Source: Neobacillus sp. PS3-40 (GTDB taxonomy: Bacteria; Bacillota; Bacilli; Bacillales; Cytobacillaceae). From it: DNA of 64,000 bases. Below the pieces are notes generated by a model, which saw only the letters and a list, made by a program, of their open reading frames with translations, was not told the DNA's origin and did not search any database. The stretch's first letter is position 1. Each line of letters opens with the position of its first letter. The position numbers and the translations under genes are program-made. Of this stretch, positions 26,037 through 35,074 are shown piece after piece. The DNA lies in assembly GCF_030915485.1 (NCBI RefSeq), contig NZ_CP133266.1, forward strand, positions 2,918,001-2,982,000, in the 5' to 3' direction.

Positions 26037-27038
26037 ATGAAAAAATTGTTTTTAGTGATGGTAAGTTTGTTATTACTCTTATTAAGTGCTTGTGGTGCTG
26101 GAAATAAAAGTGATCAAGGTGCATCCAATACAACAAAAAAACTGCAGAAAGTTACGTTAATGTTAGACTGGTATCCAAATGCTGTTCACTCCTTTCTTTT
26201 TGCGGCTAGAGAAAATGGTTATTTTAAAGAGCAGGGCTTAGATGTAGATATTAAAATGCCTGCTGATACAAATGATCCACTAAAACTTGTAGCTGCTAAC
26301 CAGATTGACTTAGCAATGAGCTATCAACCAGAGGTGCTTATTGCACAAGGAGAAAATATTCCTGTTCAGTCGATTGCAGCTATTGTTCGCCATCCCTTAA
26401 ATCAGTTAATGGTTCCCGCTGATGGCCCGATTAAATCACCAAAGGATTTAGTAGGGAAAACGATTGGATATCCTTCCATTCCGTTAGATGAAGCAATTGT
26501 TCAAACTATGGTGAAATCCGATGGTGGGGACGCACAGAAAATCAAAATGGTTGATGTTGGATGGGATCTAATTCCGGCTATGGCAACGAAAAAAACAGAT
26601 GCTCTTATCGGAGGATATATCAACCACGAGAAATTAATGCTTGAAAAAGAAGGACACCCAATGCGTGCCTTAAATCCGAAGAATTTTGGAGTACCAGATT
26701 ATTATGAATTAGTCTTGGTAGGAAGTAAAAAAGGAATTAAAGAAAACCCTGAATTATTTAAAAAGTTTATGAAGGCTGCTAGTAAAGGACAACAATATGT
26801 CCAAGATCATCCTGAAAAAGGTTTGTCTCTTTTAATGAAACATGAGGACAAAACGTCACCATTGGATAAGAACGTTGAAACAAAGAGCTTACAAATCCTT
26901 CTGCCACTAATGGACGCAAAAGATAAATCGTTTGGCTACCAGGATGCTAGCACATGGGAGAATGTAGCTAATTGGTTGTATGATAATAAAATTACCAAAA
27001 CAAAAGTTGATGTAAAGAAGGCATTCATAAATTTCTAA
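26037..27038 (+). CDS. thiY: Thiamine-pyrimidine ABC transporter, binding lipoprotein
   Basis: 333 residues. Lipobox LLSAC (Cys19), then an NMT1/THI5-like binding domain with LDWYPNAVHSFLFAARENG, a start typical of ThiY and of yeast Thi5. VRHPLNQLMVP and DALIGGYINHEKL follow. It captures formylaminopyrimidine outside the membrane. Last gene of the TPP-riboswitch operon, closed by a perfect hairpin at 27071. Confidence 0.93.
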   Translation: MKKLFLVMVSLLLLLLSACGAGNKSDQGASNTTKKLQKVTLMLDWYPNAVHSFLFAARENGYFKEQGLDVDIKMPADTNDPLKLVAANQIDLAMSYQPEVLIAQGENIPVQSIAAIVRHPLNQLMVPADGPIKSPKDLVGKTIGYPSIPLDEAIVQTMVKSDGGDAQKIKMVDVGWDLIPAMATKKTDALIGGYINHEKLMLEKEGHPMRALNPKNFGVPDYYELVLVGSKKGIKENPELFKKFMKAASKGQQYVQDHPEKGLSLLMKHEDKTSPLDKNVETKSLQILLPLMDAKDKSFGYQDASTWENVANWLYDNKITKTKVDVKKAFINF

Positions 27039-27070
27039 GCAACAGTTCATTAATTGAAACTAGTCGAAAC

Positions 27071-27115
27071 AATACAAACACCACCATTTTAGATGGTGGT
27101 GTTTGTATTGTTATA
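27071..27115 (+). terminator. Terminator of the thiamine salvage operon
   Basis: A perfect 17-bp stem (27071-27087 with 27093-27109; starts AATACAAACACCACCAT) followed by GTTAT. Confidence 0.85.
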
Positions 27116-27223
27116 TTCATATAAAAAGCCTTATACGTTTTGTATAGTAACAAATAAGGAAAGCATAGAAGAGTAGATGTAATGTAGTATGGAAAAAGGA
27201 TTAAGTGAAAGGACAAAAAAGAA

Positions 27224-28063
27224 ATGAACATCATTTCATCTTTTATAAATACCTTCCTATTAAGCATTTTTGAAATGATCTATTTGGTAGGTCTCTTTAT
27301 TGTAATTGGTTTGGTTTTGGGGATTCTCGAAAAACTTTCTAATACCTTTTTGGTTCGAGCATTCGGTTCACGGGGGGTGCTTTTGACTTCGTGGATTGGT
27401 ACTCCAATTCATGAACTGGGGCATCTCACCCAATGCTTCATATGGGGACATAGGGTAACAAAGGTAAAGTTATTGCAGTTAAACAGCCCTGATGGTGTGC
27501 TTGGATATGTGGAGCATCACTACAATGCCAATAGCATTTATCAGCAAGTTGGGAATTTTTTTATCGGGCTAGGACCGATCTTTAGTGGAATCGGCTCGTT
27601 AATATGGGGTATGTATCTATTAGTGCCCCAATCCTATGCAATCTTTAGAATGCAAATTCATCAGAATATATCTTTAGAAAAACTGGATCTAAATGTTGTA
27701 AAAGCGATAGGTGGAGCAGTTATTGCGATTAGCAGTAGTCTTTTTACTTTACATAATCTACTAAATCCTTCCTTTTGGGTCTTTCTAGTGGTTGCAATCA
27801 GTATTTCTTCTCATATTGGGTTAAGTAAAGCTGATATCCAAAATTCAGTAAATGGACTTGTGATGATTTTCTTCTTACTTGTTTTTGTTAATATCGGTGC
27901 AGGGTTTCTTCATGTTGATGCTTATAGGGTAATTGTTAAACTAGCTGAATATAATGCCTATTTGCTTGCGTTCGCAAGTATTGCAGTTCTCATGTCGTTA
28001 TTTACACTTGGGATTAGTTTTTTACTTTGGAAACTGCGCTTCTCTCATCGGTTCAAGGCCTAG
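27224..28063 (+). CDS. Membrane protein with an HELGH motif (M50-like, unassigned)
   Basis: 279 residues with about six membrane segments. Residues about 63-80 hold TPIHELGHLTQCFIWGHRV, an HExxH zinc motif at the edge of a membrane segment, as in site-2-type metalloproteases. A later NSPDGVLGYVEH recalls the second metal-ligand region (NPDG) of that family, but the match is loose. The rest is hydrophobic without clear homology. It may be an intramembrane protease or a transporter-like relative that kept the motif. It stands alone between terminators. Confidence 0.8.
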   Translation: MNIISSFINTFLLSIFEMIYLVGLFIVIGLVLGILEKLSNTFLVRAFGSRGVLLTSWIGTPIHELGHLTQCFIWGHRVTKVKLLQLNSPDGVLGYVEHHYNANSIYQQVGNFFIGLGPIFSGIGSLIWGMYLLVPQSYAIFRMQIHQNISLEKLDLNVVKAIGGAVIAISSSLFTLHNLLNPSFWVFLVVAISISSHIGLSKADIQNSVNGLVMIFFLLVFVNIGAGFLHVDAYRVIVKLAEYNAYLLAFASIAVLMSLFTLGISFLLWKLRFSHRFKA

Positions 28064-28151
28064 CTAGTTATTTAGAAGAAGTTTATGGGTACGTATCCAT
28101 TTGGAATAATGATGAAGACCTCTTCCCAAAAGGATAAAAAGAAGGCCTAAG

Positions 28152-28271
28152 CTACAAGACATCGCTTTGTTTGGGTTGTGTAAAGAAAAAAATAAAAATA
28201 ACCAGTGAAAGTAATAAGAGGAATATCCAACCTATTGAGGGCTTAATAGTTGGAATATCTGTTAACGGCAT
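28152..28271 (-). CDS. Small single-pass membrane protein, 39 residues
   Basis: The ATG at 28271 has AAAGGAAG 9 bases upstream. The product starts MPLTDIPTIKPSIGW, has one membrane segment (IFLLLLSLVIFIFFF) and ends TQPKQSDVL. It begins 19 bases after the stop of the 148-residue protein gene, so the two probably form an operon. Function unknown. Confidence 0.55.
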   Translation of the reverse strand: MPLTDIPTIKPSIGWIFLLLLSLVIFIFFFTQPKQSDVL

Positions 28272-28290
28272 GAGTGGTCACTTCCTTTGT

Positions 28291-28737
28291 TTATATTATT
28301 AATAATTGAGGATCCACATTGAAATGTTCGGAGACAATCCAGCGAAATTGTGTAAAGATTCTTTCCAAGTTAGGTAAGGAGGGTTCGTTTTTGGAGACAC
28401 CAAAAATTGGACCGGTTATGTTAAAACTAAACCTCCCAGGTCCTATAAATATCCCAGATACGTTTGTCTGATCACTTATCAATAATATAGCTAAGAGAAG
28501 GTCACTGATATCGATTAACAAACTTAATGTTTTACTTCCTAATTTTCCTTCTAATCTGGATCTACCTGTTAGTGGCCCACCTGCTGATAATGCAAATCCA
28601 CCCGGTTCAACAATTATTCTAACGATCGTGATTTGCCCGCTTATTAATAATCCAGCAATAATGATATCGATCGTCCGCTGAATAGATCGAACAGTTTGTA
28701 GTTCTTGTTCTACTGCACAAATATCCTTCAATTTCAT
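28291..28737 (-). CDS. Small protein with an internal duplication, function unknown
   Basis: 148 residues from an ATG with a weak upstream CTGGA. The middle consists of two related blocks of about 40 residues: LLISGQITIVRIIVEPGGF (about 31-49) ending GGPLTG, and LLISDQTNVSGIFIGPGRF (about 86-104) ending TGPIFG. Each block is a hydrophobic stretch, then a beta-rich part with PG-F and a GP-G end. No signal peptide or known enzyme motif is seen. Probably a repeat protein at a surface or membrane; no function can be given. Confidence 0.7.
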   Translation of the reverse strand: MKLKDICAVEQELQTVRSIQRTIDIIIAGLLISGQITIVRIIVEPGGFALSAGGPLTGRSRLEGKLGSKTLSLLIDISDLLLAILLISDQTNVSGIFIGPGRFSFNITGPIFGVSKNEPSLPNLERIFTQFRWIVSEHFNVDPQLLII

Positions 28738-28982
28738 CACATCCAGTCGAAACTATTCACTTATGTTCATTCTAAATGACGAGGATATGAAGTTAATTTA
28801 AACAACAATTAACTGAGTTTTTAACATTGGTCTTTCAAGAAAACGCGGTTTCATTTTTCATTCATTAGTGGTGGGTTAAATGCCTATTTCTTGTATGTTA
28901 TGTTAAAAAGTTGTCATGTGCTCACAAAAAATAAGATGTATTTTTGTGGAGAAACTCTGGATGGTGTCTGGCGCCCAAACAA

Positions 28983-29025
28983 AATCCCCCTCAATGATCT
29001 TGTAAGTAAGATCAAGAGGGGGATT
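28983..29025 (-). terminator. Terminator of the SSS symporter gene
   Basis: AATCCCCCTC (28983-28992) pairs with GAGGGGGATT (29016-29025), with inner GATCTT/AAGATC pairing. It lies downstream of the minus-strand gene ending at 29079. Confidence 0.75.
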
Positions 29026-29078
29026 ATTTACTTTGTTAAAGCATTTTGTTTTAAAGTAGTTCTACTAGTTCCCGCTTC

Positions 29079-30551
29079 TTAACTCTTTTTACCAAACAAT
29101 GTTTCCATTACTGGATTGTTTCGACTCTGTGCTTGTTTTGCAAACATGGCGTTTAGGACAAGTAGAACAACGATATTTACAATAAGTCCCCAGAATCCTT
29201 CATATGCCCCGTATGACATATGTGTTGAATAAAGGAAAATGATAACAACCATTCCCGCAATGAAGCCAGAAATAGCAGCTTCTTTGGATAGGTTTCTCCA
29301 AAATAGACTAAAGACAACAGCAGGGAAAGTTTGCACAATACCTGATACACCCATTAATTGCAATGAGATAAGTGCATTAGGGAATAACAAACCAAATAAT
29401 AAAGCAAGTCCAATTACAACGAATACCATGTAACGTGTAACCATTGTCATACGTTTTGGTGAAGCTTTTGGATTAATAAAATCACGATAGATATTATTAG
29501 CAAATAAGCTTGAAGCACCAATTGCCATAATGGAACAAGGTACCAAGGATGCTAAAGCGATCGTCGAGTAGGCAAATCCTTGCATTGTACCGCCATAAGA
29601 CATACGAATCAATTCTAAGAAAGCAAAACGAGGGTCTGTTCCTTTAGGAATAACTAAGAAAGCTGTAATACCCAAGAAAGTAACAAGCATTAAGACGATA
29701 TTATAGAATGGGAGAACAATCGCATTTTTTCGTAATGAATCACCACTTTTTGAACTGAATACTCCTGTTATGGTATGTGGCCACATAAATAATGCTAAAG
29801 CAGAGATTAGTGCCGCAGTTGAAAACCATAACATTCCCTTAACACCTGTGGAGGGTATGGTTATCATTTGTGGAGCAGTATCAATCGTTTTTTGCATCAT
29901 ATTGCCCCAACTGCCAAAATGAATAATTGGAATAGAAACAACCATGTATAACATAATTACCCAAACCAATATGTCCTTTAGAATTGCTGTATAAGTAGGT
30001 GCTTTAATTCCACTAAAGAATGTGTAAAAAGCAACGAGTAAGAATGATACGATAACAACAAATGTGATATTAATATACCCGGTTCCGGCAACTCTAAATG
30101 TGTCTTGAATCCCTGCTAATTGTAAATCAATATAGGGAATCAACATAAGTACGCCATCGATCGCAACGAGTAGTGAAAATAATTTACTATCAAACCGGGC
30201 TTTAATATAATCAGCGAGTGTTGTAAATTTATGAACACTCCCTACTTTCCAAATTTTAGGTAAGAAAAAATAAGCAAGTGGATAGGCGAGAACAACATAA
30301 GGTGTTGCAAAGAATGCAATACTACCTCCTGCATAGGCTGAACTTGTCAATCCTAAAAATGTGTATGCTGTATAAATATCTGCCCCAATAAGAAACCAGA
30401 CAAATAAACTTCCTAATCGGCGCCCACCAACAGACCACTCTTCAACAGAACTTCGTGATTCTTTGCTTCGACCAACAAAAAAACCAATTCCAACAACGAA
30501 TAGTACGATTGCGGAAGTAATGATAAGTGAGGTTAAATTTCCCTTTATCAT
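29079..30551 (-). CDS. Sodium:solute symporter family protein (copy 1)
   Basis: 490 residues with about thirteen membrane segments, SSS family. Marks include EEWSVGGRRLGSLFVWFLIG, GADIYTAYTFLGLTS and GSVHKFTTLADYIKARFDS. It is close to 80 percent identical by eye to the symporter at 55805 in this window. Its ATG overlaps the stop of a DUF3311 gene (ATGA). The SSS-DUF3311 pair resembles yhjB-yhjC of B. subtilis and MctP-type monocarboxylate carriers, so a small carboxylate such as pyruvate or lactate is a fair guess. Confidence 0.9.
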   Translation of the reverse strand: MIKGNLTSLIITSAIVLFVVGIGFFVGRSKESRSSVEEWSVGGRRLGSLFVWFLIGADIYTAYTFLGLTSSAYAGGSIAFFATPYVVLAYPLAYFFLPKIWKVGSVHKFTTLADYIKARFDSKLFSLLVAIDGVLMLIPYIDLQLAGIQDTFRVAGTGYINITFVVIVSFLLVAFYTFFSGIKAPTYTAILKDILVWVIMLYMVVSIPIIHFGSWGNMMQKTIDTAPQMITIPSTGVKGMLWFSTAALISALALFMWPHTITGVFSSKSGDSLRKNAIVLPFYNIVLMLVTFLGITAFLVIPKGTDPRFAFLELIRMSYGGTMQGFAYSTIALASLVPCSIMAIGASSLFANNIYRDFINPKASPKRMTMVTRYMVFVVIGLALLFGLLFPNALISLQLMGVSGIVQTFPAVVFSLFWRNLSKEAAISGFIAGMVVIIFLYSTHMSYGAYEGFWGLIVNIVVLLVLNAMFAKQAQSRNNPVMETLFGKKS

Positions 30552-30745
30552 TCAAGCTCCCCCCTTGATTTTTGAATTAAGAATATAATCCATGTACAGA
30601 TAGGTGTAAGAATCATCCAAATGAGCAACCAAAAATGAAATAAGGGGAATCCTAATATAACAGGATGAATCTTATTTACTAATGGCAGTGCTACTAATTG
30701 CGCAAGAAAAGGTATTAGTAATAACACGAAAATTAATACTTTCAA
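30548..30745 (-). CDS. DUF3311 small membrane protein (copy 1)
   Basis: 65 residues from a TTG at 30745 with AAAGGAGG 9 bases upstream; the paralogue at 57301 uses the same TTG and has the same length. Two membrane segments flank LPLVNKIHPVILGFPLFHFW. DUF3311 proteins are encoded just before SSS symporters and are thought to be their small partner. Stop and symporter start overlap by 4 bases. Confidence 0.88.
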   Translation of the reverse strand: MKVLIFVLLLIPFLAQLVALPLVNKIHPVILGFPLFHFWLLIWMILTPICTWIIFLIQKSRGELE

Positions 30746-31089
30746 AATAAAAAACCTCCTTTTATTATCTTTTAGAACAGTTTGTTGTAAATAGAAGTAG
30801 AATTTAGACCCATGATTCCACTCGTGCATGGTTCGACTGAAACCGAGTTGTCATTTAGTTAATACATTTCTATAATCTCCCTCAGAAACACGTCATTTTG
30901 TGAACACTCATTAAGCTAAGTTTAATTTTCCCGTTTCTGTATGAATTATTACTTCATGAGCCATTTTTTACACGAGATAAATTGCACCCAATTTGTACTA
31001 ACTAATAGTACAGAGGCTTTTAAATTAAGTGATCCACTTCCAAATAAGGCCGTGCATGTATTAATAAGATGGTAAATTTATGGTTATAT
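30746..31089. other. Intergenic region between the SSS pair and xylF
   Basis: It holds the upstream region of the DUF3311-SSS operon on the minus strand. No clear -10/-35 pair or 21-bp direct repeat of the kind found at the second SSS operon was recognised. Confidence 0.4.
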
Positions 31090-31132
31090 CTTAGTTCATC
31101 TGATAGACAAACTAAGATAATGGTGATATAAT
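31090..31132 (+). promoter_or_regulatory. xylF promoter with overlapping xylO operator
   Basis: A 27-bp dyad (CTTAGTT at 31090-31096, AACTAAG at 31110-31116) resembles the XylR operator of Bacillus. Within it lies -35 TAGACA (31104-31109), followed by a 17-bp spacer and a perfect -10 TATAAT (31127-31132). Twenty of 27 operator bases match the site before xylA, so XylR should repress here without xylose. Confidence 0.85.
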
Positions 31133-31174
31133 TTCTTTGAATTAACAAATAATTTTATTTGGGAGGTAAAGAAT

Positions 31175-32260
31175 GTGAAGAAATGTAAGGGTTTTCTATC
31201 TGGGTTGTTAGTAGCTCTTTTAGTTTTAGCATTGACGGCTTGCGGAGAAGATGCAGGTAGCCAAAATACAAGCAAAGACAAGAAAGTAGATGGACATAAG
31301 AAAATTAAGATCGGATTATCGGTTTCAGATTTAACACTAGAAAGATGGCAACATGACCGTGATATTTTTGTTAAACAGGCAAATGAACTGGGTGCAGATG
31401 TTTTGGTACAATCTGCTAACGGAGATGAAGCAAAACAATTATCACAAATTCAAAATATGCTTTCTCAAGGAATCGATGCACTTGTTGTTATTGCAATCAA
31501 TTCCGATTCATTAACTCCAGTGGTTGATCAAGCTAAGTCAGAAGGAATTCCAGTATTAGCATATGATCGCTTAATTAATAACTCTGATATTGCAGCATAT
31601 GTATCCTTTGATAATGTCCGCGTTGGTGAAATGCAGGCTGAATACATAGTTAAACAAGTTCCAAAAGGAAATTATTTCATGCTGGGTGGCTCTCCAACAG
31701 ATAATAATGCAAAGATGTTCAGAGAAGGACAAATGAATATCATTAAACCATTAGTTGATAAGGGAGATATTAAAATCATTGGGGATCAGTGGGCTAAAAA
31801 CTGGGATGCTAATGATGCAATGCAAATCATGGAAAATGCTTTAACAGCTAATAAAAATAAAATTGATGCTGTCGTAGCATCTAACGATAACACTGCTGGT
31901 GGCGCCATCCAAGCGTTAGCTGGACAAAACTTAGATGGTAAGGTTGCCATTTCTGGTCAAGATGCTGACTTAGCAGGAGTTCAACGAATTGTAGAAGGTA
32001 AACAATCTATGACAGTCTATAAACCTATTAAAACGATTGCAACGAAGAGTGCTGAAGTGGCCGTTCAACTTGCTAAAGGTGAAAAAGTTAAAGCTAGTGA
32101 TACTGTAAATAATGGAAAAATGGATGTTCCCTTTATCAAACTTGATCCAATTATGGTAGGTAAAGATGAAGTGATCAACACGGTCATTAAAGATGGATTC
32201 CATACTTATGATGAAGTTTATAAGAATGTTCCAGAAAATGAACGCCCAGCACGTCCATAA
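31175..32260 (+). CDS. xylF: D-xylose ABC transporter, substrate-binding lipoprotein
   Basis: 361 residues from a GTG with GGGAGG 8 bases upstream. Lipobox LTAC (Cys23). Periplasmic-binding-protein-like sugar domain of the XylF group: IGLSVSDLTLERWQHDRDIF, VLAYDRLINNSDIAAYVSFD, GSPTDNNAKMF and GQDADLAGVQRIVEGKQSM. It binds xylose at the cell surface. First gene of an operon with xylG and xylH behind a xylO-controlled promoter. Confidence 0.95.
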   Translation: MKKCKGFLSGLLVALLVLALTACGEDAGSQNTSKDKKVDGHKKIKIGLSVSDLTLERWQHDRDIFVKQANELGADVLVQSANGDEAKQLSQIQNMLSQGIDALVVIAINSDSLTPVVDQAKSEGIPVLAYDRLINNSDIAAYVSFDNVRVGEMQAEYIVKQVPKGNYFMLGGSPTDNNAKMFREGQMNIIKPLVDKGDIKIIGDQWAKNWDANDAMQIMENALTANKNKIDAVVASNDNTAGGAIQALAGQNLDGKVAISGQDADLAGVQRIVEGKQSMTVYKPIKTIATKSAEVAVQLAKGEKVKASDTVNNGKMDVPFIKLDPIMVGKDEVINTVIKDGFHTYDEVYKNVPENERPARP

Positions 32261-32291
32261 TAATTCGTATAAAACGGAAATTAAACGGATA

Positions 32292-32311
32292 AAAGGGGAA
32301 TTCTCCCCTTT
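32292..32311 (+). other. Intercistronic hairpin after xylF
   Basis: AAAGGGGA and TCCCCTTT form a perfect 8-bp stem with loop ATTC and no T run. It probably stabilises the xylF part of the message or trims read-through, giving excess binding protein. Confidence 0.6.
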
Positions 32312-32337
32312 CCGTATTTATTAGGGGGGAGCCTCAT

Positions 32338-33876
32338 ATGGAAACTTTTGCATTGCAAATGCAGGGGATAACCAAAGAATTTCCAGGGGTTAAAGCTTTG
32401 GATAATGTTACTTTTTCGGTTCGCAAAGGTGAAATCCACGCTTTGTGCGGCGAGAACGGAGCTGGTAAATCAACACTAATGAAAATATTAAGTGGTGTTT
32501 ATCCAGCAGGAACATATACTGGGAAAATTTTCATCAATGGACAAGATGTTTCATTTAAATCTATAAAAGAGTCGCAAAAAGCTGGAGTATCTATTATCTA
32601 TCAGGAACTTGCTCTTGTTGGTGAGATGAGCATTGCTGAGAACATTTTCCTCGGGCATGACTTAATGAGAAAAAAGATAATTGATTGGAATAAAATAAAT
32701 GCTGAAGCACAGAAATGGCTAAGCTATATTGGTTTAAACATTGATCCTCAAACAAGACTTGGGGAATTATCTGTAGGTAAACAGCAACTTATAGAGATAA
32801 CAAAGGCACTTACGAACAATGCGGATATATTAATCTTGGATGAACCAACTGCAGCGTTGACAGAAAGTGACGTTGAAATTCTTAAAGGAATCCTAAGGGA
32901 TTTAAGATCAAAAGGAGTTACATGTATTTACATTTCCCACAAATTAGGTGAGGTAATGTCCCTAGCTGATACGGTTACTATTTTACGAGATGGAAAAACA
33001 ATTAGTACAAATCCAATTTCAGAAATGTCTGAGGATAAAATAATAACGAAGATGGTGGGTAGAGAACTTACCGAACTGTTTCCCTATGAAGCACATGAAC
33101 TGGGGGAAACCATTCTTGACGTGAAAAACTACTCTGTATTTGAAAATAATACTGGTAAAACAGTTATCAATAACGTTTCTTTTTCATTAAAAAAAGGTGA
33201 AATACTTGGATTTTCAGGATTAATGGGTGCTGGAAGAACTGAGCTATTTACAAGTATTTTTGGTGGTTTTAACGGTAAAAAACAAGGTGTAGTTGAGATT
33301 GATGGAAAGAAAACTTCTATCCAGAAGCCTGCAGATGCTATCCAAGCTGGTTTAGCATATGTTTCAGAGGACAGAAAGAGATATGGACTTGTGTTGGGTA
33401 TGGATATTACAAAAAACTCAACATTGGTTGCCTTAAATAAGGTGATGAAACTTAAGATTATTGACTCTGCTCTTGAGGTTAAAATGGCGAATGAAATTAC
33501 AAAGAAAATGAAATTAAAAACACCAAATCTAGAAGCAAAGGTTAGCCAACTAAGTGGTGGTAACCAACAGAAAGTTGTCCTTAGTAAGTGGCTATTAAAC
33601 AATCCTAAGATTCTTATTCTAGATGAACCAACTAGAGGTATTGATGTTGGTGCTAAATATGAAATCTATAAAATTATTAATGAACTTGTCCAACAAGGTG
33701 TGGCAATCATTATTGTTTCATCAGAATTACCTGAAGTAATGGGATTATCTGACCGAATTATCGTTATGTCTGAGGGAAGAATTACTGGTGAATTTTTAAG
33801 GGATGATGCAACACAAGAAAAAATCATGACGTGTGCAACTGGAGGGAAAAGCCTTGAACAGCCAATTGTCAACTAA
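32338..33876 (+). CDS. xylG: D-xylose ABC transporter, duplicated ATP-binding protein
   Basis: 512 residues with two ABC domains, as usual for sugar importers of the RbsA/XylG type. First Walker A GENGAGKST (about 38-46), signature LSVGKQQL, Walker B LILDEPTAALT. The second half has the degenerate P-loop GLMGAGRTEL, signature LSGGNQQK and LILDEPTRGIDVGAKYEIY. GGGGGAG lies before the ATG. It drives xylose import with XylF and XylH. Confidence 0.95.
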   Translation: METFALQMQGITKEFPGVKALDNVTFSVRKGEIHALCGENGAGKSTLMKILSGVYPAGTYTGKIFINGQDVSFKSIKESQKAGVSIIYQELALVGEMSIAENIFLGHDLMRKKIIDWNKINAEAQKWLSYIGLNIDPQTRLGELSVGKQQLIEITKALTNNADILILDEPTAALTESDVEILKGILRDLRSKGVTCIYISHKLGEVMSLADTVTILRDGKTISTNPISEMSEDKIITKMVGRELTELFPYEAHELGETILDVKNYSVFENNTGKTVINNVSFSLKKGEILGFSGLMGAGRTELFTSIFGGFNGKKQGVVEIDGKKTSIQKPADAIQAGLAYVSEDRKRYGLVLGMDITKNSTLVALNKVMKLKIIDSALEVKMANEITKKMKLKTPNLEAKVSQLSGGNQQKVVLSKWLLNNPKILILDEPTRGIDVGAKYEIYKIINELVQQGVAIIIVSSELPEVMGLSDRIIVMSEGRITGEFLRDDATQEKIMTCATGGKSLEQPIVN

Positions 33877-35017
33877 CGCTACTAAAAAAGAAAAGAATAT
33901 AAGTTTTAAATTTGATATCCAATCCTATACCTTGATTATTGCACTTGTTTTGATTGCTATTATATTTGGGGTCTTTACGAGTGGAGAATTTTTATCCTCT
34001 CGAAATATATCAAATTTATTTAGTCAAATGTCAGTTATTTCAGTTTTGGCAATTGGAATGACACTTATCATTGTTGCTGGCCACATCGATTTATCTGTTG
34101 GTTCATTAGTAGGATTAACAGGTGGAGTTGCTGCTATTTTGCAAGTATGGTACAACTGGAGCACTCCAACGGCAATAGTAGCTGCAATTGTGGTAGGGGC
34201 TCTTTTCGGATTATGGCAAGGCTGGTGGGTTGCATATCGGAACGTTCCTGCCTTTATTGTAACGTTAGGCGGAATGTTGATTTTTAGGGGTATCTTAATT
34301 GGAATAAGTAAGGGACAAACCATTTCTCCACTACAGGATAGCTTTAAACAAATTGGAAATAGCTACTTGCCATATAGTTTAGGTTATATAATAGCCATTG
34401 CTAGTATTGTCTTACTATTCTTTTTTATCAGCCGATCAAGATCAAAGAGAAAGACATTAGGGTTATTAGTTCCAAACACATTCATTGATTATGGAAAGGT
34501 TTCTGTATACTCGATTTGTATTTTAGGTGTTACTTATATGTTAAGTAGATATTTGGGTATTCCTCTACCAATTATGATTGTTGTCGTGTTGGCGGGTGTA
34601 TTTCTCTTTATGTCACAAAAAACATCCTTTGGTCGTTATATTTATGCAATCGGGGGCAATGTTGAGGCAGCTGCATTATCAGGAATTAACATTAAACGCA
34701 ATATCTTGTATGTTTTTGTCTTAATGGGAGCATTAGCAGGTATTGCTGGAGTGATCCTTACGAGTAGGCTAAATGCAGCAACAGTTAGTGCTGGAAATAT
34801 GAATGAATTAGATGCTATTGCTGCTTGTGTAATTGGTGGAACAAGTTTAATGGGTGGTAAAGGGAAAATTGTCGGAGCTATCATTGGAGCTTTAATTATG
34901 GCAAGCATCGATAATGGTATGAGCATGATGAATATTGAAGCCTTCTGGCAATATATCGTTAAAGGGCTTATCTTAATTTTTGCAGTTTGGTTAGATATTT
35001 CAAATAAGAAAAATTAA
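33854..35017 (+). CDS. xylH: D-xylose ABC transporter, permease
   Basis: 387 residues from a TTG at 33854, overlapping xylG by 23 bases, with GGAGGG 7 bases upstream. BPD_transp_2 permease with about ten to eleven membrane segments; GHIDLSVGSLVGLTGGVAA and FGRYIYAIGGNVEAAALSGI are typical of XylH/RbsC. The long version of the family (about 390 residues, with an extra central insert) fits XylH rather than RbsC. Confidence 0.94.
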   Translation: MNSQLSTNATKKEKNISFKFDIQSYTLIIALVLIAIIFGVFTSGEFLSSRNISNLFSQMSVISVLAIGMTLIIVAGHIDLSVGSLVGLTGGVAAILQVWYNWSTPTAIVAAIVVGALFGLWQGWWVAYRNVPAFIVTLGGMLIFRGILIGISKGQTISPLQDSFKQIGNSYLPYSLGYIIAIASIVLLFFFISRSRSKRKTLGLLVPNTFIDYGKVSVYSICILGVTYMLSRYLGIPLPIMIVVVLAGVFLFMSQKTSFGRYIYAIGGNVEAAALSGINIKRNILYVFVLMGALAGIAGVILTSRLNAATVSAGNMNELDAIAACVIGGTSLMGGKGKIVGAIIGALIMASIDNGMSMMNIEAFWQYIVKGLILIFAVWLDISNKKN

Positions 35018-35074
35018 ATTAAACAATGGTCTATTAATTTAAAGGTGTATCCAAACATTTGGGAGTGGTCCGTT

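Noticed and set aside
28891-29082. Plus-strand frame of 63 codons
   Set aside because: It runs through the terminator of the SSS gene and has no ribosome binding site or family features.
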